DNA of 11,996 bases, taken from contig NXFV01001279.1 of NCBI GenBank assembly GCA_002803225.1, positions 1 through 11,996 of the forward strand, in the 5' to 3' direction. Below the pieces are notes generated by a model. It had not been told where the DNA came from. It was given only the letters and a program-made list of their open reading frames with translations, and made no database searches. A program made the translations under genes and the position numbers. Shown one piece after another: positions 8,501 through 11,996 of this stretch (within the stretch, counting starts at the first letter, position 1; every line of letters begins with the position of its first letter). Origin of the DNA: Gamarada debralockiae (Eukaryota > Ascomycota > Leotiomycetes > Helotiales > Hyphodiscaceae).

Positions 8501-9277
8501 TACTTGCGTATGTGTAAGGAAGTAAAGGAATAATGGCAAATAAAGAATCTTGCTCCAAGAAAATGACTAACCCCAACAGCAGCATTGCCAGAATAGGCAA
8601 ACTTGATCGTCTCATTACATCCAGTCTTAGAGAGAGTGGAAAATGCTTGCAATTGCTCGAGCGCAGCGATAACATCGGTAACCGCTGTTGAGGAAGAAGG
8701 TCCCGACGAGGCGAGCTGCAAGGTGGATGTGACTTTGGTTTGATTCACACCATTTGACTGACAAGTTGTAACCTAAGTTGATCGTCAGAAGCATGCTCTT
8801 CATCCCTCCACGATCACTTACCTGACTACTGTTTGAAGTCGAAGCAATGCCACTGTTAAATCCCAAGTCCGCAGTACAAGCAGCAATCTTGACATGCGTA
8901 TTTGGGTCATCAAGCTGGTTGAATAGAGCAAAATTGAGGAGCATGGTACGGTTGCAGAGTACGAGTCGATTAAGGCTGTTATATACAAACCATGCACTCG
9001 AATTGATCCCAGCATTGTTGCAGCTCACCGGGCAAGGAATTCTCGAAGAATCTGGTCGAGACGTAAAGTTGCCAGCTAGAACAGCACTTTTAAGTGCCGC
9101 GCGATCTGTTGGAGTTGTCGAGAATGGCGCAGAATGAGTTGAGATTTGCGAATTGGCGAGCAACGCCTGTAGGGACTGGCTAGCAACAGCAAGAGCAGAT
9201 GCGTTGATTGCCAGAGCGCCTTGACTAGTCAAGCTGACTGCCACTAAGATTGCAATTGCCAACGACAGATGCCTCAT
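3489..9277 (-). CDS. Secreted LysM-CBM18-GH18 chitinase, subgroup C (killer toxin-like)
   Basis: This gene encodes a predicted endo-acting chitinase of 1,410 residues that would hydrolyse beta-1,4 GlcNAc chains in fungal or arthropod chitin outside the cell. The start at 9277 is chosen because a good signal peptide follows at once (residues 1-23, hydrophobic core, ALA end). The frame stays open to an upstream ATG at 9439, but that would bury the signal. Order: N-terminal domain 24-344 with C82, C86, C108 and C134; LysM at 345-391 and 409-457; CBM18 at 474-539 with eight cysteines; GH18 at about 552-900 with SIGG at 619-622, DGIDWDWE at 662-669, MTYD at 739-742 and DWAVD near 895; Ser-rich linker; cysteine cluster 1133-1151; C-terminal domain around 1253-1333. 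The catalytic acid is E669 (codon 6485-6483). Length and order match fungal subgroup C chitinases, which resemble the Kluyveromyces killer toxin alpha/beta subunit. That family is linked to attack on or permeation of other fungi and to defence; a role here is inference. The gene looks intact and shows none of the RIP damage of its flanks. LysM effector genes often neighbour such genes, but none is present here. Confidence 0.93.
4772..5041 (-). other. Unusually long intron 10 (270 bp)
   Basis: The donor GTAAGC at 5041 follows a proline-rich end of exon 10 and creates an immediate in-frame TAA if unspliced. The acceptor CTTCCTAG at 4772 lies after a CTGAC branch sequence. It is almost five times the size of the gene's ordinary introns and is not visibly related to the copies above. 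A small internal exon cannot be excluded. Confidence 0.6.
5513..6836 (-). other. GH18 catalytic domain
   Basis: Residues about 552-900 form the TIM-barrel chitinase domain across exons 7-9. The DxxDxDxE signature is complete: D662, D665, D667 and the proton donor E669. Other landmarks are SIGGW (619-623) on strand 3, MTYDLHGQWD (739-748), VGVSSYGRSF near 795 and the closing DWAVD near 895. No key residue is missing, so activity is expected. Introns 6188-6059 and 5743-5597 fall inside the domain. Confidence 0.94.
6059..6188 (-). repeat. Intron 7, shorter introner-like copy D
   Basis: This 130-bp GTTAGT...TAG intron is phase 0 and lies in the GH18 domain. Its two ends match the family: the donor side reads GTTAGTTAACT then GCAAAGTTTC, and the acceptor side TATGCTGACTCTAAGATG is nearly the same as in copy A. 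The middle is shorter and poorly alignable, as if internally deleted. Confidence 0.62.
6873..7122 (-). other. CBM18 (hevein-like) chitin-binding module
   Basis: Residues 474-539 hold eight cysteines (474, 496, 501, 502, 508, 515, 535, 539) around the core ACCDIWGQCG and TTEFC. This is the type-1 chitin-binding pattern found between LysM and GH18 in subgroup C chitinases. The 52-bp intron at 7015-6964 interrupts it directly after the QCG core. Confidence 0.88.
7164..7333 (-). repeat. Intron 5, introner-like element copy C
   Basis: This 170-bp GTAAGT...TAG intron is phase 1. It is separated from copy B by only the 52-bp exon 5. It matches copy B along almost its whole length with a few small gaps, and shares the branch block GTCAGCATA (plus strand, 7182-7190) with copies A and D. 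The acceptor at 7164 is fixed by the protein frame; another AG four bases upstream would put a stop in frame. Confidence 0.82.
7386..7559 (-). repeat. Intron 4, introner-like element copy B
   Basis: This 174-bp GTAAGT...AAG intron is phase 0 and lies within LysM 2. It is the best match to intron 5: shared blocks include TGTGAGAACAT (plus strand, 7450-7460 and 7229-7239) and ATTCAGACATTC (7415-7426 and 7195-7206), and both begin GTAAGTT.ACTTCTC. The 14-base block at 7471-7484 is identical to one in intron 2. Confidence 0.82.
7820..7990 (-). other. Intron 3 within LysM 1, unrelated long intron
   Basis: This 171-bp GTAAGC...TAG intron rebuilds the second LysM cysteine codon. Its length matches the related introns, but I find no convincing shared blocks with them. 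The first part (7990 to about 7921) stays open in the exon frame and would encode a cysteine-containing tail before a stop, so retention would truncate the protein within LysM 1. Confidence 0.8.
8400..8571 (-). repeat. Intron 2, introner-like element copy A
   Basis: This 172-bp GTTAGT...CAG intron is phase 0. It shares sequence with three other introns of the gene: the donor block with GAGCAA, a 14-base block at 8488-8501 identical to 7471-7484, and the branch block at 8419-8427 (TATGCTGAC on the minus strand). The flanking exons encode unrelated N-terminal sequence, so the likeness is confined to the intron. Confidence 0.75.
8822..9277 (-). other. Signal peptide and start of N-terminal domain (exon 1)
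   Basis: Residues 1-23 form a secretion signal: Arg-His near the start, a Leu/Ala/Ile/Val core, then small residues ending in ALA. The rest of exon 1 opens a domain that continues to about residue 344. It is rich in N-glycosylation sequons, with cysteines 82, 86, 108 and 134 and the sequence FNQLDDPNTH around 119-128. I recognise this type of N-terminus from long subgroup C chitinases but know of no assigned function. A dibasic RK at 337-338, just before the first LysM, is a possible Kex2-type cleavage point. Confidence 0.7.
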
Positions 9278-9337
9278 CGTGGATGGTGCAATGCTGAGAG
9301 GCAGAAGGAGCGGCGTGTAGAATGGCAAAATAGAGGG

Positions 9338-9344
9338 TAAATAT
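9338..9344 (-). promoter_or_regulatory. Possible TATA-like element of the chitinase
   Basis: The minus strand reads ATATTTA here, about 60 bases before the chosen start codon at 9277. Spacing is acceptable for a fungal gene with a short leader, but the motif is weak and AT-rich words are common here. Confidence 0.25.
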
Positions 9345-9439
9345 CTGCTCCCTAGCTCAGAGATAGAAGTTGAAGAACAGAAAACGAGGCAAGAGTAAGT
9401 AAACCAGACAGCCTTTCTTCCCTGATGTCTAATAGACAA

Positions 9440-9790
9440 GACCCAGAAATCCTAGTGGATGATTCTCTGTGGATATGCAGCTTCCTCAGAGGGAATATAG
9501 CTCGAAGAGCCCTGTTCATCTCTCGGCTTTCAATTAGAGACTAAGCAGGCCGATGGCTCACCTTATTTCCCTGGTAGTTTTCACACACGAAATCTGGCTG
9601 TGCGCCAAGGGTACTTACGGAAGAGCAAGTCCCATCCTACCTAAGTACATTAGGCTCATTCCAAGTAGGGTGAGAGGGTTAGACTTAGTAGAGGGCAAAG
9701 CTCTGGGGCCCTGTTCGGTCCGACTGTCTCGTGCATTTCTAACCTCTTTAGGAATTCTGCCTATCATTAGTGGGGCTCTCGATGACCCCT
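9440..9790. other. Upstream flank of chitinase, no gene seen
   Basis: This moderately GC-rich DNA presumably contains the promoter and upstream control region of the divergent-facing chitinase. A 93-codon plus-strand frame starting at 9553 shows no recognisable motif and runs into the MITE, so I do not call it. Confidence 0.5.
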
Positions 9791-10014
9791 ACTATACCGC
9801 CCCCGGTCCAATTCGTAGTGCTAGGGTGCGATAACGGTACTTTCAATGTGCAATCTGGCGTCAGAATACCATGATCGGGTGGTATTTTAGACAAGATAGT
9901 TAGACGAGTTTCTGAAAAACCCGCGAACATCTCTTGATATATGTGTTCAGGCCAATCAGACTGTATATCTGGTGAAACCCTTGTAACTACGAATTGGACC
10001 GGGGGGAGTATAGT
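9791..10014. mobile_element. MITE-like element with terminal inverted repeats
   Basis: The left arm (9791-9827) and right arm (9977-10014) are inverted copies of ACTATAC..CCCCCGGTCC continuing AATTCGTAG. In the first 30 bases 27 match, and the match resumes at AGGGT further in. The 224-bp unit has no transposase. TA dinucleotides sit at both tips (9793-9796 and 10009-10012), so a TA target duplication, as used by Tc1/mariner and Fot1/pogo elements, is plausible but its boundary is ambiguous. It lies about 515 bp upstream of the chitinase start. A 98-codon minus-strand frame that spans it is an overlap artefact. Confidence 0.75.
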
Positions 10015-10297
10015 GCAAAAGACGAGTTCTATAGCCATAGACAAGGTTGTGTGTATAGAGACGTAGTTAGGTATATAGAGCTAAATAAAGATATATTTGA
10101 CTATTGAATTGAATATGTAGAACCTCCTCTGCCATCCTGAACGTGTTGAATCCCTCGAAATCGTCTCGCTGTGGCTGGTCACTCTATTTCAGGTCTGATC
10201 GAATAAGGAATCGATAGAAAGAGAGAGAAAGATACTAGGTAATCCGACTAATTTAAACGGAAGTATATAGTTACTAACTGCTCCGAATCAAGTCGTT
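10015..10297. other. Intergenic, nothing recognised
   Basis: AT-rich sequence with several TATAGAG/TATATAG words (around 10056, 10075 and 10266) and a purine run at 10214-10230. I see no gene, RNA or clear repeat in it. Confidence 0.5.
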
Positions 10298-10567
10298 TTA
10301 CGTGCCTATTGATGTGACGGCCCTGGCCCTCATGTGCTTTTCTTCGCGTGGCTTGACGCGGCTCTTGTATATAAGCTTGAGCTCCTTGCAGAGTTCTTCT
10401 TCTTCTTCTCTCCTTAGCTTAGTTTTCTCCGTCATAGTGCGAATACCATCATGTGCTCTAAGGCCTCTGTGTAGTGCCGTGACAATTGAGAGCTCTAAAA
10501 TAGGAGTTCAAAGCCATCTAATTGCGTCGTCACTACTATCTTTAGCTTCTTTGCCTTCTCTTCTATC
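10298..10567 (-). pseudogene. Possible broken charged-protein fragment, unrecognised
   Basis: On the minus strand one frame runs from 10567 to a TAA at 10298, broken by a single TGA at 10510-10508. The peptide is rich in Glu, Lys and Arg, with a run of five Glu followed by a charged, helix-prone segment. From the ATG at 10435 it gives 45 intact residues. The serine/leucine-rich plus-strand frame over the same bases looks like its antisense shadow. I do not recognise a family. It could be a remnant of a transposon or of a nuclear protein, or merely chance. Confidence 0.28.
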
Positions 10568-10951
10568 TTAATAGTGCGTCATTTCCGTGAGACTTGTTTT
10601 ATTGTTAGTTTTCGCTCACGTGTAGGTCAATTGATAGGAGTAAGTAGGGAGAGATCTATTTGATAGAAATATATTAAGGTCAATACGTTTAATTAATAGG
10701 AACAACTGATTATATAGCATGTTACAACCATAGAAAATTGCTAAAAAAATGATGTTTGTTAGTATATACAGTACAAGGTAAGATTCTGTTAAGTTACATA
10801 GGTTCTTATACTAATTATAGTTGGGGAGGGGGAGAGGGCGGGCCTGTAGATAATCAGCTCACCGCCTTGAAAATGCATTTGTACGGTCCCGAGACAGTCG
10901 GCTGTTGGGTGTTCACTGTTCAGGTTGTTCCACTCGCATCCCGCTTCCCCT
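10568..10951. other. Intergenic, nothing recognised
   Basis: Mixed, mostly AT-rich sequence with one CACGTG at 10617-10622 and a G-rich patch at about 10822-10842. Short open frames on both strands around 10756-11004 overlap and show no motif, so I treat them as chance. Confidence 0.5.
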
Positions 10952-10974
10952 TCACCCAATACTGTATTGGGTGA
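10952..10974. repeat. Perfect 10-bp-arm palindrome
   Basis: TCACCCAATA and its exact reverse complement TATTGGGTGA flank a 3-base loop. No T-run follows, so it is not a terminator-like element. Its outer words (TTCACCCA and TGGGTGAGG) recur in the larger hairpin at 11375-11444. Confidence 0.85.
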
Positions 10975-11004
10975 GGCTTGAAAGATCCTTGAGGATATAA
11001 TCAC

Positions 11005-11374
11005 AATATCAGCCGCGCTGTCGCATCACGCTGCAAGCTTCTGCATGCATGTAGGAAATTGATTTCGGGGTTTGCGGATAGTCTACGTTGTAGAAGCATT
11101 CAATCCTTGACACATACGAAAAGCATTCTCACGATCAAGGTAGACAGACTGCCCGCCTGACCTCTTCGGCGACGTATCCGGGAGATGATGGTATCCATAG
11201 TGAGCCGTTCAGGCAATGCCAGGAACGTCATGCACGGCGGCAGCGTCGAAGACGAAATATGTCAAGGATCCCCTGCTCGACGGCCTAGGGCCTCCTGCAG
11301 CCGCAGCAGCCTCCAGGTCTAGCAGAAATGCATCGGCACGCAGCGCGTTTGCGCGAGAAGTGCTACACTTGATT
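11005..11374. other. GC-rich island of unclear coding status
   Basis: This stretch is more GC-rich than anything around it and resembles the composition of the chitinase exons. On the minus strand an Ala-rich frame (11397-11209) is followed by other open pieces in different frames down to about 11044. The plus strand is also open at 11216-11533, so composition alone may explain the openness. A truncated pseudogene is possible. I recognise no family. Confidence 0.3.
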
Positions 11375-11444
11375 ACAGGGATAATTACTTCACCCATGTG
11401 CCAGCAAGCTCAAGCCGGTGCATGGGTGAGGTATTTATCCCTGT
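11375..11444. repeat. Large imperfect hairpin (28-bp arms)
   Basis: The arm at 11375-11402 (ACAGGGATAA.TAC then TCACCCATG) matches the reverse complement of 11417-11444 at 24 of 28 bases, with a 14-base loop. It lies only 11 bp from the presumed end of the Tc1-like relic. It may be a foldback mini-element or the joined ends of an excised transposon. Confidence 0.8.
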
Positions 11445-11455
11445 GGCTTTTTTTA

Positions 11456-11958
11456 CTGTACACTACCAAAGTGTCCATCATCTCACATATTATGGTAAGA
11501 TTGAATAGTCTGAATTTCCACCAATTCAAGTGATAAAAACCTATAAAATAGATCAAATAAATGCCTTTTTAATACTCAGTAGCCCCACCCTTATTTTTAA
11601 TTTATTGTCTTAATCTCTTCGGTATACTGGCGTTGAGCTTAAGAAGAGATTCTCGCTTAATAGTATACCACATCTTAGCAAGTGCCTCTTCTATATGCCT
11701 AATATTCTTGATCCTCTCTCTCTTCTTTCTAAGCCTATTCTTAATTTACTTCTATAAATTCTTAATTGGCGACAAATCTGGAGGTTGAAGGGGCCAAGAG
11801 AGCCTCTTAACATTCTATGTATCTAAATACTTACGCACGATCTTTGCAGTGTGCCAAGGACTCTTATATAACTAAATCTAGGCCGTGCTCTTCGCCCATT
11901 CGCCTATAGAAAGGGATAAAATGCTCTTTCATCACTTCTAAACAGCGTTTTATGGTTA

Positions 11959-11959
<1 letters not shown>
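11456..11959 (-). pseudogene. Decayed Tc1/mariner transposase, C-terminal part
   Basis: The minus strand from about 11959 to the stop at 11571-11569 reads as the C-terminal part of a Tc1-like (DDE) transposase. Landmarks are KIVRKYLDT, then WPLQPPDLSPIKN, which corresponds to the family's WP..SPDLNPIEN block, then a basic region, EEALAKMWYTIKRESL, SIPKRLRQ, and a final NKGGATEY. It is dead: several stops stand where Trp or Gln codons would be expected, there is a frameshift near 11850, and the last catalytic acid of the DDE triad is replaced by Lys (GAG to AAG would do this). These are G-to-A or C-to-T changes as in RIP. The 5' part is cut off by the contig end. Beyond the stop, TA at 11454-11455 and CTGTACACTACCAAAGTGTCC-like sequence from 11456 look like the target site and inverted end of the element. 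Confidence 0.8.

Positions 11960-11996
<37 letters not shown>
11960..11996. other. 37-base poly-C run at the contig end
   Basis: The window ends in an uninterrupted run of C from 11960, inside the transposase relic and with no relation to its reading frame. Read from the other strand it is poly-G. The likeliest cause is an artefact: two-colour Illumina instruments write G where there is no signal, and such tails can be assembled at contig ends. It is not a telomere repeat. Confidence 0.8.

Larger units (their letters stand above)
3489..9277 (-). other. Exon-intron model of the chitinase gene
   Basis: Exons in order: 9277-8822, 8772-8572, 8399-7991, 7819-7560, 7385-7334, 7163-7016, 6963-6189, 6058-5744, 5596-5215, 5156-5042, 4771-4467, 4408-4200, 4094-3489. 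They sum to 4,233 nt with consistent phases and no internal stop. Intron sizes are 49, 172, 171, 174, 170, 52, 130, 147, 58, 270, 58 and 105 bp. All are GT-AG. Most donors are GTAAGT, GTTAGT or GTAAGC; weaker ones are GTACAT (4466) and GTAAAC (4199). Junctions in the LysM, CBM18, GH18 and cysteine-cluster regions were fixed by continuity of family motifs, such as a cysteine codon rebuilt across 7991/7819. The first two introns and the 270-bp and 105-bp introns rest on splice signals and frame alone. Confidence 0.82.

Noticed and set aside
9278..9439. Upstream in-frame ATG extending the chitinase by 54 residues
   Set aside because: The extension would place the clear signal peptide in the interior. 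The ATG at 9277 is followed directly by a complete secretion signal.
9748..10044. 98-codon minus-strand frame
   Set aside because: It spans both inverted ends of the MITE-like element and shows no known motif.
11371..11398. Resemblance to a homing endonuclease target (ACAGGGATAA)
   Set aside because: Only a partial word match. The surrounding sequence is fully explained as one arm of the hairpin.
1..11996. CRISPR array, tRNA or rRNA genes
   Set aside because: No regularly spaced short repeats and no tRNA or rRNA core motifs were seen. The eukaryotic features make CRISPR irrelevant.

Overview
The window reads as filamentous ascomycete DNA. It has one large gene broken by short spliceosomal introns with fungal donor (GTAAGT/GTTAGT) and branch (CTGAC, CTAAC) signals. 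Around it lie AT-rich stretches bearing the TpA-rich, CpA-poor signature of repeat-induced point mutation (RIP) and decayed transposons. The end in a pure C run suggests that 11996 is the end of a contig.

Layout: positions 1 to about 2815 are a RIP-ruined repeat block with no usable reading frame. Positions 2816-3488 are a mixed intergenic stretch. Positions 3489-9277 (minus strand) hold one gene. I resolve it into 13 exons that join in frame to 4,233 nt, or 1,410 codons plus a stop. The product is a secreted chitinase of the fungal GH18 subgroup C ('killer toxin-like') type. Its order is signal peptide, about 320 residues of N-terminal domain without a named family, two LysM motifs, a chitin-binding type-1 (CBM18) module, a complete GH18 catalytic domain, a Ser/Thr-rich linker, a cysteine cluster and a C-terminal domain. 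Positions 9278-9790 hold the promoter side. A 224-bp MITE-like element with about 37-bp inverted ends sits at 9791-10014. Positions 10015-11455 carry a possible gene remnant, two related palindromes and a GC-rich island of unclear origin. Positions 11456-11959 (minus strand) are the decayed 3' part of a Tc1/mariner-type transposon, followed by 37 C's.

The main discovery candidate lies inside the chitinase gene. Four of its twelve introns (8571-8400, 7559-7386, 7333-7164, 6188-6059) are related in sequence from donor to acceptor, although the exons around them are not. Three of them are 170-174 bp, well above the 49-58 bp of the gene's ordinary introns. This is the pattern expected of introner-like elements, that is, introns that multiply by copying themselves.

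The only functional system I can support is this single secreted chitin-binding and chitin-degrading protein. No second intact gene is evident.
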